In this document: in pieces, positions 47,315 through 55,344 of the stretch
Position numbering within the stretch: the first letter of the stretch is position 1
How the letters are laid out: the number at the start of each line of letters is the position of its first letter
Source of the DNA: Pseudomonas fluorescens
Lineage (GTDB): Bacteria > Pseudomonadota > Gammaproteobacteria > Pseudomonadales > Pseudomonadaceae
Reading direction: 5' to 3'
Length of the DNA: 64,000 nucleotides
NCBI RefSeq assembly: GCF_002022275.1
Contig: NZ_MSDF01000007.1
Coordinates: 20,379-84,378 of the forward strand
Notes under the pieces: generated by a model
Told to the model about the DNA's origin: nothing
What the model saw: only the letters and a program-made list of their open reading frames with translations
The model's database searches: none
Program-made: the position numbers and the translations under genes

Positions 47315-48355
47315 TTACCAATGAAAACGCAGTTGCGCCTGAGGCTCAGGGGCAGCAGGCGGCTGAGTACCGTCCGCCACCGGTTGCTGCGCAGGCGCCT
47401 CACCCGCTGGCACCTCCGTCAACTTGGCCAAGCTCAACTGGGTCCGTAACTGATCGGCACTGCCGTTGACGCGATACACAATCCGATTGCCATCCACGAG
47501 CTGCAACTGACCGCCAAACGGCTCCAGCAGGTGACCCAGCGCGGCATAACGCTCCAGGGTCATGCCCTGTACTTCGAGCAATTGTTCAGTGCTGACGCCC
47601 GGTTTGACGGCAAAGCGCGGCGCCAGCTTTTGGCTGACCGCTAGCATCACGGCATCGGCCACTGCGCCAGTGTCAGCGCCCTGAGCGGTGCCCTGCTCAC
47701 TCTTGTCACCCAACCACAGGCGCCATTTGGCCTGCCATTGATTGCCGTCCTGTCGCGCATGCACAGCGAGCAACGCATCGGCGCCATAACGTTCGGAAGC
47801 GGCGCGCAGAGGCGTGGCATCGGCGCTTTCAAGATTCGGTGCAGTGGCGACCACTTGTTCTTCCAGGTCACCTAAAGGCAAGCGCAGCGGCAAACCACGG
47901 TGCTGGGCCGCACGGCGCAGAGACTGGGCGACGGCCTGGCCATCGCCGATCAGGCTGCTGCCTTCAGTTGAGTCGTTGAGCCACCAGCCGAGGATCGACG
48001 GCCGATTGCTGCCCCACAGCGACAGGTCGGCCTCGCGCAGTGCGCGGTCGGTGCTGACCGGGTCGAAATCCACTTGCAGGCTTTCCGGCGGGCCGGCGTC
48101 GTAGCCGTATTGGCTGATGATTTGTTGCGGGTCCTTGCGAATCGCCGCCAGGCCTGGGCCATCGGCGGCCTTGGCGTCGCCAGTCAGGCGAATCACCAGG
48201 GTTTGCACGGCGCGCTGGGTGGCCTGGTCGCGCTCTTGGGGCGACTGGCTGCTCACCGGTTCAAGTACTTGATAGAGACCATTGAGGGTTTCGGCATGAC
48301 TCGCCAGGCTGACAAAGGACAAGCAACCTACAAAAAAGAATTTACACAGACGCAT
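47315..48355 (-). CDS. DUF2066 domain secreted protein
   Basis: A 346-aa protein with a signal peptide (FFFVGCLSFVSLASHAET) and a DUF2066 core (VQTLVIRLTGDAKA, SILGWWLNDSTEGSSLIGD). The C-terminal tail is Pro/Gln-rich. Start 48355 was chosen because it begins the signal peptide; the frame extends 30 codons further. It is divergent from purM and lies before the PerM gene. No biochemical role is known to me. Confidence 0.85.
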   Translation of the reverse strand: MRLCKFFFVGCLSFVSLASHAETLNGLYQVLEPVSSQSPQERDQATQRAVQTLVIRLTGDAKAADGPGLAAIRKDPQQIISQYGYDAGPPESLQVDFDPVSTDRALREADLSLWGSNRPSILGWWLNDSTEGSSLIGDGQAVAQSLRRAAQHRGLPLRLPLGDLEEQVVATAPNLESADATPLRAASERYGADALLAVHARQDGNQWQAKWRLWLGDKSEQGTAQGADTGAVADAVMLAVSQKLAPRFAVKPGVSTEQLLEVQGMTLERYAALGHLLEPFGGQLQLVDGNRIVYRVNGSADQLRTQLSLAKLTEVPAGEAPAQQPVADGTQPPAAPEPQAQLRFHW

Positions 48356-48699
48356 GGAAGATTCCCGAACGACAAATTTAGCGGCTGGAACAGACCGCGT
48401 GAACTCGGCTTGGCAAGGCTGTGACAGCAGCCACCGGTAAAACATTCACAGGGTCCTGGTAAGTTTTCATGCTGTCATAACGATAGCGGATTCAAGGCTA
48501 TACCTTAATACGTGCCGGAACAGGCCCGAATAGCATTTTTTTAACACCATATAGCCCTGCCCGTCGGCCCGAGGATGGCCGCTGCCCCTCAAGCCTGATA
48601 AAATCGCGCGCCTTCGCAGACCGTCAACGGCTGAGCCTCTTCATTGAAAGCCCTGCCAGCCCGGTCGTTACCCCTGAATCCCCCCTAAAGGCCTGGATC
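48356..48699. other. Intergenic region between DUF2066 gene and purM
   Basis: It must hold the divergent promoters. A TGATAAAAT stretch near 48596-48604 could be a -10 element for purM, but no matching -35 was found. No conserved repeat or RNA gene was recognised. Confidence 0.4.
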
Positions 48700-49758
48700 A
48701 TGAGCAAGCAACCCTCCCTGAGCTACAAGGACGCCGGTGTAGACATCGACGCCGGTGAAGCATTGGTCGAACGCATCAAGAGCGTCGCCAAGCGCACCGC
48801 GCGCCCTGAAGTCATGGGCGGCCTGGGCGGTTTTGGCGCCCTCTGCGAAATCCCAGCCGGCTACAAGCAGCCTGTGTTGGTCTCCGGCACCGACGGCGTG
48901 GGCACCAAGCTGCGTCTGGCGTTGAACCTGAACAAGCACGACAGCATCGGCATCGACCTGGTTGCCATGTGCGTCAACGACCTGGTGGTGTGTGGCGCCG
49001 AGCCGCTGTTCTTCCTCGACTACTACGCCACCGGCAAGCTCAATGTCGAGACCGCGACCCAGGTCGTGACCGGCATCGGCGCTGGCTGCGAGCTGTCGGG
49101 TTGCTCCCTGGTCGGCGGCGAAACCGCTGAAATGCCTGGCATGTACGAAGGCGAAGACTACGACCTGGCCGGTTTCTGCGTCGGTGTTGTAGAAAAATCC
49201 GAAATCATCGACGGCTCCAAAGTCGCTGCCGGTGACGCCCTGCTCGCCCTGCCATCCTCCGGCCCGCACTCCAACGGTTACTCGTTGATCCGCAAGATCA
49301 TCGAAGTGTCCGGCGCCGACATCGAAAATACCCAGCTCGACGGCAAGCCACTGACCGACCTGCTGATGGCCCCGACGCGCATCTACGTCAAGCCACTGCT
49401 CAAGCTGATCAAGGACACTGGCGCGGTTAAAGCCATGGCCCACATCACCGGCGGCGGCTTGCTGGACAACATCCCGCGCGTGCTGCCAAAAGGCGCTCAG
49501 GCGATTGTCGACGTAGCAAGCTGGACGCGCCCTGCCGTGTTCGACTGGCTGCAAGAAAAAGGCAACGTTGATGAAAACGAAATGCACCGCGTGCTGAACT
49601 GCGGCGTGGGCATGGTCATCTGCGTGGCTCAAGAGCACGTTGAAACCGCCCTGAACGTACTGCGTGAAGCGGGCGAGCAGCCTTGGGTCATCGGCCAGAT
49701 CGCGACTGCCCCGGAAGGCGCGGCTCAGGTCGAACTGAAAAACCTCAAGGCTCATTAA
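48700..49758 (+). CDS. purM: Phosphoribosylformylglycinamidine cyclo-ligase
   Basis: AIR synthetase of purine biosynthesis. At 352 aa it has [57 protein letters not shown] and [16 protein letters not shown], all diagnostic. Its TAA overlaps the purN ATG (TAATG), so the two purine enzymes are coupled. Confidence 0.98.
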   Translation: MSKQPSLSYKDAGVDIDAGEALVERIKSVAKRTARPEVMGGLGGFGALCEIPAGYKQPVLVSGTDGVGTKLRLALNLNKHDSIGIDLVAMCVNDLVVCGAEPLFFLDYYATGKLNVETATQVVTGIGAGCELSGCSLVGGETAEMPGMYEGEDYDLAGFCVGVVEKSEIIDGSKVAAGDALLALPSSGPHSNGYSLIRKIIEVSGADIENTQLDGKPLTDLLMAPTRIYVKPLLKLIKDTGAVKAMAHITGGGLLDNIPRVLPKGAQAIVDVASWTRPAVFDWLQEKGNVDENEMHRVLNCGVGMVICVAQEHVETALNVLREAGEQPWVIGQIATAPEGAAQVELKNLKAH

Positions 49759-50408
49759 TGTCTGAGACCTGTGATGTCGTGGTGCTGCTTTCCGGCACCG
49801 GCAGTAACTTGCAGGCCTTGATCGACAGCACGCGTACCGGCGACAGCCCGGTGCGCATCGCTGCGGTGATTTCCAACCGCAGCGACGCCTACGGCCTGCA
49901 ACGCGCCAGGGACGCGGGCATCGACACCCGCTCGCTGGATCACAAGGCGTTCGACGGCCGCGAAGCCTTCGACAGCGCCTTGATCGAACTGATCGACGCC
50001 TTCAACCCCAAACTCGTGGTCCTCGCCGGCTTCATGCGCATCCTCAGCGCCGATTTCGTGCAGCATTACGAAGGGCGCCTGCTCAATATCCACCCTTCCC
50101 TGCTGCCCAAGTACAAAGGCATGCACACCCACCAGCGTGCGCTTGATGCCGGCGACAGCGAGCATGGCTGCAGCGTGCACTTCGTCACCGAGGAACTCGA
50201 TGGCGGGCCTCTGGTCGTACAGGCAGTGGTTCCGGTAGAGTCTGCAGACTCGGCGCAGACACTTGCGCAACGGGTTCACATCCAGGAACACAAAATTTAT
50301 CCACTGGCTGTTCGCTGGTTCGCCGAGGGCCGGTTGATTCTCTGTGAACAGGGTGCATTATTGGACGGTCAGTTACTCGCGGCCTGCGGCCACTTGATTC
50401 GAACCTAG
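49758..50408 (+). CDS. purN: Phosphoribosylglycinamide formyltransferase
   Basis: Transfers formyl from 10-formyl-THF to GAR in purine synthesis. The 216-aa product has VVVLLSGTGSNLQALID, NRSDAYGLQRA, and the catalytic region LLNIHPSLLPKYKGMHTHQRALDAGDSEHGCSVHFV with the active-site Asn, His and later Asp. Start 49758 overlaps purM; a longer frame inside purM is not supported. A DUF3108 gene follows 8 bp later. Confidence 0.97.
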   Translation: MSETCDVVVLLSGTGSNLQALIDSTRTGDSPVRIAAVISNRSDAYGLQRARDAGIDTRSLDHKAFDGREAFDSALIELIDAFNPKLVVLAGFMRILSADFVQHYEGRLLNIHPSLLPKYKGMHTHQRALDAGDSEHGCSVHFVTEELDGGPLVVQAVVPVESADSAQTLAQRVHIQEHKIYPLAVRWFAEGRLILCEQGALLDGQLLAACGHLIRT

Positions 50409-50416
50409 GAGATTTT

Positions 50417-51130
50417 ATGCGTCGCGCCTTGCTCTTCGCTTTTGCGCTGTTCGCCTTGCCAGCCGTGCAAGCAGCAGACCTTCACCCTTTCTCCGCCAGC
50501 TACACCGCCGACTGGAAACAGTTGCCCATGAGTGGTTCGGCCGAACGCAGCCTGACCAAGAATAGCGATGGCTCCTGGACCTTGAATTTCAAGGCTTCCA
50601 TGATGATCGCCAGCCTCACCGAAACCAGCGTCATCAACTTCGATAAGGACACCCTGCAACCGAAGAGCTACACCTTCGAACGCGGCGGTTTGGGCAAGGC
50701 CAAGAAGATCAACCTGGACTTCGATCAGGCCACCAAGAAAATCACTGGTTTTGAAAACAAAGACCCGGTGAACGTCACCCTCGAAAGCGGGATGCTCGAC
50801 AAATCGACTTACCAGCTTGCCTTGCAGCGCGATGTTGCCGCCGGCAAGAAAAGCATGAGCTACCGCGTGGCGGAAGGCACCGACGTCGACACCTACGACT
50901 TCCGCGTGATCGGCCCGGAAAAGGTCCAGACCAAAGCCGGCGCCATTGACGCGATCAAGGTCGAGCGCGTACGCGACCCGTCGCAAAGCAAGCGCATCAC
51001 CCAGATGTGGTTTGCCAAGGACTGGGGCGGCATCCTGGTTGCCCTGCGCCAGGTCGAAACCGACGGCAAGGAATACAACATCATGCTGCTGGACGGCACC
51101 GTTGACGGCAAGGCTGTCAAAGGTAGCTGA
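50417..51130 (+). CDS. DUF3108 periplasmic protein
   Basis: A 237-aa protein with a signal peptide (ALLFAFALFALPAVQA, cleavage before ADLHPF). The DUF3108 beta-rich fold includes FSASYTADWKQLPMSGSAERSL, TYDFRVIGPEKVQTKAG and RITQMWFAKDWGGILVALRQ. AGGAG is 6 bases before the ATG. It is tightly linked to purMN and ends at a strong terminator, so it is probably in the same transcript. Function is unknown. Confidence 0.88.
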   Translation: MRRALLFAFALFALPAVQAADLHPFSASYTADWKQLPMSGSAERSLTKNSDGSWTLNFKASMMIASLTETSVINFDKDTLQPKSYTFERGGLGKAKKINLDFDQATKKITGFENKDPVNVTLESGMLDKSTYQLALQRDVAAGKKSMSYRVAEGTDVDTYDFRVIGPEKVQTKAGAIDAIKVERVRDPSQSKRITQMWFAKDWGGILVALRQVETDGKEYNIMLLDGTVDGKAVKGS

Positions 51131-51148
51131 TGGGCTGATGAGTCAGAA

Positions 51149-51178
51149 AAGAGCCTCGCTGAATGCGGGGCTTTTTTT
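51149..51178 (+). terminator. Intrinsic terminator of purM-purN-DUF3108
   Basis: Stem AGCCTCGC/GCGGGGCT (one G-T pair) with a five-base loop followed by seven T. Confidence 0.9.
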
Positions 51179-51206
51179 CGCCCGCTCGTTTTGTTTTGAA
51201 GGTTCT

Positions 51207-51286
51207 ACCGCTATCGCAGGCAAGCCAGCTCCCACATTTGGAATGCATTTCAAAAGGTGGGAGCTGGCTCGCCTGCGATAGCGGCG
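51207..51286. repeat. REP pair (GTGGGAGC family), inverted
   Basis: ACCGCTATCGCAGGCAAGCC...TCCCACA faces GTGGGAGCTGGCTCGCCTGCGATAGCGG. The arms match over nearly 30 bases. Confidence 0.9.
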
Positions 51287-51508
51287 GTCCAGTCAATACG
51301 AGGTCGAAGCCTTACGCCAACATGAAACTTTTGTCATGAAACTCAGCACCCTGCGACCGAATGCCCCGTTTTACGCGGCCTGCAGCACTGTTGCGTTTCG
51401 TGCAAAGAATAGTTGTGCGAAAAGTCGGTTTACTTAGCAAGCTAACAAAACATATAACAGAGGCCTGCGACGACTTGCCGCAGATCAACCAGAGATTGGA
51501 GCAAGCAG

Positions 51509-51697
51509 ATGACTGTAAAAGTAACTGAACGCGACGATGCACACATGTCTCACGAAGCACTGGGCCATGGGATTCACATCTGGGATGTCCATCAACAAGA
51601 CCAGCTGGTCGGCATGTTTCACAACGAGAACGAAGCCCACAATTATAAAAACGAGCTCGAAACCCTCGAAATGAAACGCCAGGCACAAAGCTCCTGA
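51509..51697 (+). CDS. Small acidic hypothetical protein
   Basis: A 62-aa soluble protein rich in His, Glu and Asn (MTVKVTERDDAHMSHEALGH...). It looks like one beta strand pair (GIHIWDVHQQDQLVGMF) followed by a helix (NEAHNYKNELETLEMKRQ). GGAG lies 8 bases before the ATG, supporting translation. I do not recognise the family. It stands alone between two REP elements. Confidence 0.6.
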   Translation: MTVKVTERDDAHMSHEALGHGIHIWDVHQQDQLVGMFHNENEAHNYKNELETLEMKRQAQSS

Positions 51698-51724
51698 AAC
51701 TCTGAAATCGCGTAGACGCCCGGT

Positions 51725-51857
51725 TGTGGCGAGCGAGCTTGCTCGCGCTGGGGCGCGGAGCGGCCCGAATAATGGCTATCACATTCCGTCAGACAGAATC
51801 CCATGCCAGAGTTTGGGGCCGCTTCGCAGCCCAACGCGAGCAAGCTCGCTCGCCACA
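51725..51857. repeat. REP-type inverted repeat (GTGGCGAG family)
   Basis: TGTGGCGAGCGAGCTTGCTCGCG and its inverted copy CGCGAGCAAGCTCGCTCGCCACA bracket a 85-bp centre that itself contains GGCCGC/GCGGCC-like arms. It is distinct from the GTGGGAGC family. Confidence 0.85.
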
Positions 51858-51874
51858 AGGGCCGCCTACACCAG

Positions 51875-51904
51875 AAAACCCCGCCTATTGAGCGGGGTTT
51901 TTCG
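51875..51904. terminator. Intrinsic terminator downstream of the 62-aa gene
   Basis: Stem AAACCCCGC/GCGGGGTTT with a seven-base loop and T-run. Confidence 0.85.
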
Positions 51905-52133
51905 TTTTAACGCCTCTGCTTTTGCCTGCACTACTGCAGTAGATATAAAAATCGATACATCCTACAAAGATTGAAGACCCGCACTACAAACCCCGCCAAA
52001 ACGCTCGACTAGCCTGTCTTAGACACCTCGAGCCCACGCTAAAACGCCTCCATGGCTGTCAATTTTCGGTTAAGCAGTCAGTCAGGCCCGCCCTGGAAAA
52101 ACGATTCTGCAAATTTCGTAACAACAAATAGAC

Positions 52134-52152
52134 ATTTGGTAATAATTCTCGA
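52134..52152 (+). promoter_or_regulatory. Fur-box-like site before the NIS operon
   Basis: TGGTAAT-A-ATTCTCG (52136-52150) matches the 7-1-7 Fur motif TGATAAT-N-ATTATCA at 11 of 14 positions. It lies about 50 bp before the first gene of an obvious iron-uptake operon. Confidence 0.6.
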
Positions 52153-52202
52153 TACCATTCCGCCGCCTTCTACCAGGGCCTACGGATAAGGAATTCGACT
52201 TG

Positions 52203-54128
52203 ATGCACGGAAACAGCGAGACGCCGGAAAAATCGTTGCTGGAACGCTGGGGCGAAGCACTCGCCACCCCGCAGTTCCAGGCTAACCACATCACCCTCGA
52301 CTCTCTGATCAGCACTCTGGCACCCGCTGCAGAGCGCAGCTTCCAGCGCCTGATTCAGGCATTGTTCCGCGAAGGCCTGCTGGACCCTGGCGCGCGTGCC
52401 TATGATGAATACGGCCAATGCTGGCTGACGCTGCCTGACCAAACCCGCCTGCGCTTCGATCATCTGCGTCCTGGCCGCATGGCCAGTTGGGACCTGCGTG
52501 GTGAAGTCACCCTCCTGCGTGAAGATCAGCCCGAGCAAAAGATTCAATTTCCGTCGCAATTATTAACGCTGCTGAACAGCGCGCTTGAATCATGCGCTGA
52601 TGCGCACGTCCTGAACCGCCTCAACAGCGAGATCGACGACAGCTTCGTCAACGACACCTTGTGCCTGGCTTTTCACCAGCAATGGTCGCTCAAGCTGCAG
52701 GCCACCATGGCCGCGGCGCATGAAGACAACCTGCTGAGCCATCTCAAGAACGACCCAGGCGTCACCAACCCCACCTCCGTACTTGAACAATGGGGCACGC
52801 TGGGCCATCCATGGCACCCCAACTACAAGACCAAGTTGGGCCTGACGACTGACCAGGTCATCGATTTCTCGCCAGAGTTCGAAGCGCGTTTCCCGGTGTT
52901 CCTGTGTGCGTTGCATCGCCAATACGCGCATGTTGAAGCATTGGCCAACACCGCCGATTACTGGACATGGTGGCAAAACCACTTCCCGCAAGCCGCCCAA
53001 CAATTGAACGCCACACTGGCAGCCCAGGGCCTTGAGGCAAGCGACTATCTGCCCCTGCCCGCTCACCCTTGGCAAGCACGCCAGGAGCTGCCGCACCTGT
53101 TCGCCAATGAAATCGGCGACAAGCTGCTGGTACTGACCGATATCGTCGCATTTACCGCCCACCCGACCATGTCCTTCAGAACCGTGTTGCCCGAAGGCCG
53201 TTGCGACGCGCCGATGGTCAAACTTCCGGTGTCGTTGCGCCTGACCAGCGTGCAGCGCACCGTCTCGCCGCGTTCGGCGCGCATGGGCCCGCGAATCAGC
53301 CATCTGCTGCTGACCATTCTGGAACGCGAGCCTGCGATTCAGAAAATCCTCAGCATCGTTCCCGAGCGGATCGGCGTGCACTTCCAGCCACAACCCGCCA
53401 ATGACGAGCATTCCCGCCACCTGGCCGTGCTTTATCGCGACAACCCCCAAAGCCTGCTGCAACCCGGTGAAATGGCCGTGCCGGTGGGCAGCCTGTTTGC
53501 CATTGATCAACACGGGCAACCGTTGCTGAGGCAGTGGGTTCGTCTGAGCCAAGGCCAGGACGACGCGCAGGCCATGCTCGCCTTTTTCCGCGACTACGCA
53601 GCCATCGCTGTGCCCGCCCTGCTGGGCATGTACCTGCGTTACGGGGTGGCGTTCGAGGCCCATCAGCAGAATTCTTTCATGGTGATGGCCGCTGACGGGC
53701 AATTGAGCCGACTGCTATTGCGCGATTTCGGTGATATCCGGATCGACCGCAAGACCTTGCACGCCCACGGCCTGGACATTGAACTGCACGATCCGAAGAT
53801 GACCCTGTACGACGACGCAGGCTTCGTGCGCGACAAGCTGCTGCACACGGTATTCATGTGCCACTTGGGCGAATTGGTGTTGCTCGGCGCGCGCCACTTC
53901 GACATCCCCCAGGCACTGCTCTGGGATGAACTGTCGGCGCAGGTCAGCCAGTGCTTCGACGATTTACGCGGTGAAGTCGACCCTCAACGCTGGGCGACCG
54001 AACGCGAAGCCCTGCTGATGCAGGACTGGCCGGCCAAATCGTTCATGCGCATGCGTCTGCTGGAAAGCCACGCCGATATCGTCGGGCGGCTGCCTAACCC
54101 GCTGAGCGCCGCCGCCAATGCAGGCTAA
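52203..54128 (+). CDS. NIS siderophore synthetase (IucA/IucC family)
   Basis: An ATP-dependent enzyme that condenses a carboxylate such as citrate with an amine or alcohol. The ~641-aa product has the family ATP and substrate motifs: GHPWHPNYKTKLG (201-213), PAHPWQ (286-291), HPTMSFRT (320-327), KLPVSLRLTS (340-349), and late FEAHQQNS and LLLRDFGDIR. A TTG one codon earlier has better spacing to AAGGA and could be the start. It is followed by an exporter and a receptor; no second synthetase, decarboxylase or amine-modifying enzyme is present. Confidence 0.93.
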   Translation: MHGNSETPEKSLLERWGEALATPQFQANHITLDSLISTLAPAAERSFQRLIQALFREGLLDPGARAYDEYGQCWLTLPDQTRLRFDHLRPGRMASWDLRGEVTLLREDQPEQKIQFPSQLLTLLNSALESCADAHVLNRLNSEIDDSFVNDTLCLAFHQQWSLKLQATMAAAHEDNLLSHLKNDPGVTNPTSVLEQWGTLGHPWHPNYKTKLGLTTDQVIDFSPEFEARFPVFLCALHRQYAHVEALANTADYWTWWQNHFPQAAQQLNATLAAQGLEASDYLPLPAHPWQARQELPHLFANEIGDKLLVLTDIVAFTAHPTMSFRTVLPEGRCDAPMVKLPVSLRLTSVQRTVSPRSARMGPRISHLLLTILEREPAIQKILSIVPERIGVHFQPQPANDEHSRHLAVLYRDNPQSLLQPGEMAVPVGSLFAIDQHGQPLLRQWVRLSQGQDDAQAMLAFFRDYAAIAVPALLGMYLRYGVAFEAHQQNSFMVMAADGQLSRLLLRDFGDIRIDRKTLHAHGLDIELHDPKMTLYDDAGFVRDKLLHTVFMCHLGELVLLGARHFDIPQALLWDELSAQVSQCFDDLRGEVDPQRWATEREALLMQDWPAKSFMRMRLLESHADIVGRLPNPLSAAANAG

Positions 54129-55344
54129 CCACACCGCGCTGCGGCTGCTGGTGGTGATTCAGCTGGTGTCGATGGGGGCCATGGAAATGAGTGGCCCGTT
54201 CTGGCCACTGCAAATCCAGAAGCTGCTTGGCGTCGCCGATGCCCACTACACCGGCCTGTTGTCGTCGTTGGTGTATGCCGGGCCGATGATGGCGGCGATG
54301 GTCCTCACGCCCATGTGGGGGCGACTCGGCGACCGTACCGGCCACAAGCCGATGATCATCCGCGCGTTGCTCGCCCTGGCGGTGTGCCAGGCGCTGGCGG
54401 CAGTCACGTTCGACCCGTGGCTGCTGGTGGCTATCCGCGTGGCGCAAGGTGCACTGGCCGGTTTCATCGCGGCGGCCCAAGCCTATGCACTGGCCTGCTG
54501 CGGCGACGGCGGGCGCGGGCACATTCTGGCTCGGCTGCAATCCGCCACCGCCGTCGGCTCGCTGGCCGGGCCGGTGCTGGGCGGCCTGCTGATGGATGTC
54601 TCAGGCTTCGCCCTGCTGTGTTACAGCGCCACCGCCGTCTGCCTGGCGTGCGCAGTGATCAGCGCGTTCCTGCCCAGCGATTCGCCGCGATCGCGGCCAC
54701 TCAACACCGCCAAACCCGGCGCGCTTCCCAAGGGCTGGCTCGGCGCAATGCTCGGCATCATCGTATTGATTCAAGCCGCCAAAATGATGCCCCAACCGTT
54801 TTACGCCCTCTACGTCGCCGACGTATTGCACGCGCCCGCGTGGCTGATCGGTGCCAGCTATGCCGCCAGCGCGCTGACCCTCGCGCTGTCCGCACCGCTT
54901 TGGGGGCGCCTGTTTGACCGGCATCAACCGGCGCACACACTGCGCGTCATCGAATGGGTCACGTGGTCCTGCGCCTTGACGCTCGCCTTTACAGCCTTGG
55001 CCAGCGAATGGTTGGGGTTCCTCGCCAGCCGACTGCTGTGGGGCGTTTGGCAAGGCGCATTGCTGCCCGTTGCCTACACCTTGATTGCCAACACGGTTGC
55101 GCCAAGCCAGCAAGGGTTTGCGCTCGGCATGGGCAACAGCGCCGCCAAAGCCGGCGCGCTGTGCGGGGCACTGATCGGCGGTATCGGCATGGGCATGGTC
55201 GGCCTGGCGCAGAGCTTCTGGCTCGTCGCACTGACGTACGCCCTGGCCGCCGTGGGCATCCGCGCCATCCGTTCGTTCACCCGAACGCCTGAGACAACTG
55301 CTTTTTCTGTCAATACTTCTAATAACTCAAAGGCAAGTCGATGA
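54118..55344 (+). CDS. MFS transporter, probable siderophore exporter
   Basis: A 408-aa, 12-helix MFS protein with loop motif MWGRLGDRTGHKPMII and a second-half repeat WGRLFDRHQPAH. Its start lies 11 bp inside the synthetase gene and its stop overlaps the receptor start (ATGA), so all three are coupled. Drug/siderophore-type MFS pumps occupy this position in legiobactin and vibrioferrin loci. The export role is inferred from context. Confidence 0.88.
   Translation: MQANHTALRLLVVIQLVSMGAMEMSGPFWPLQIQKLLGVADAHYTGLLSSLVYAGPMMAAMVLTPMWGRLGDRTGHKPMIIRALLALAVCQALAAVTFDPWLLVAIRVAQGALAGFIAAAQAYALACCGDGGRGHILARLQSATAVGSLAGPVLGGLLMDVSGFALLCYSATAVCLACAVISAFLPSDSPRSRPLNTAKPGALPKGWLGAMLGIIVLIQAAKMMPQPFYALYVADVLHAPAWLIGASYAASALTLALSAPLWGRLFDRHQPAHTLRVIEWVTWSCALTLAFTALASEWLGFLASRLLWGVWQGALLPVAYTLIANTVAPSQQGFALGMGNSAAKAGALCGALIGGIGMGMVGLAQSFWLVALTYALAAVGIRAIRSFTRTPETTAFSVNTSNNSKASR

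Larger units (their letters stand above)
51131..51508. other. Intergenic region after the purMN operon
   Basis: Contains the operon terminator (51149-51178), a REP pair (51207-51286) and about 200 bp of unassigned sequence that probably holds the promoter of the 62-aa gene. Confidence 0.6.
51698..52202. other. Intergenic region upstream of the siderophore operon
   Basis: Contains a GTGGCGAG-family inverted repeat (51725-51857), an intrinsic terminator (51875-51904), about 200 bp without recognised features and a Fur-box-like site (52134-52152) before the NIS synthetase gene. Confidence 0.6.
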
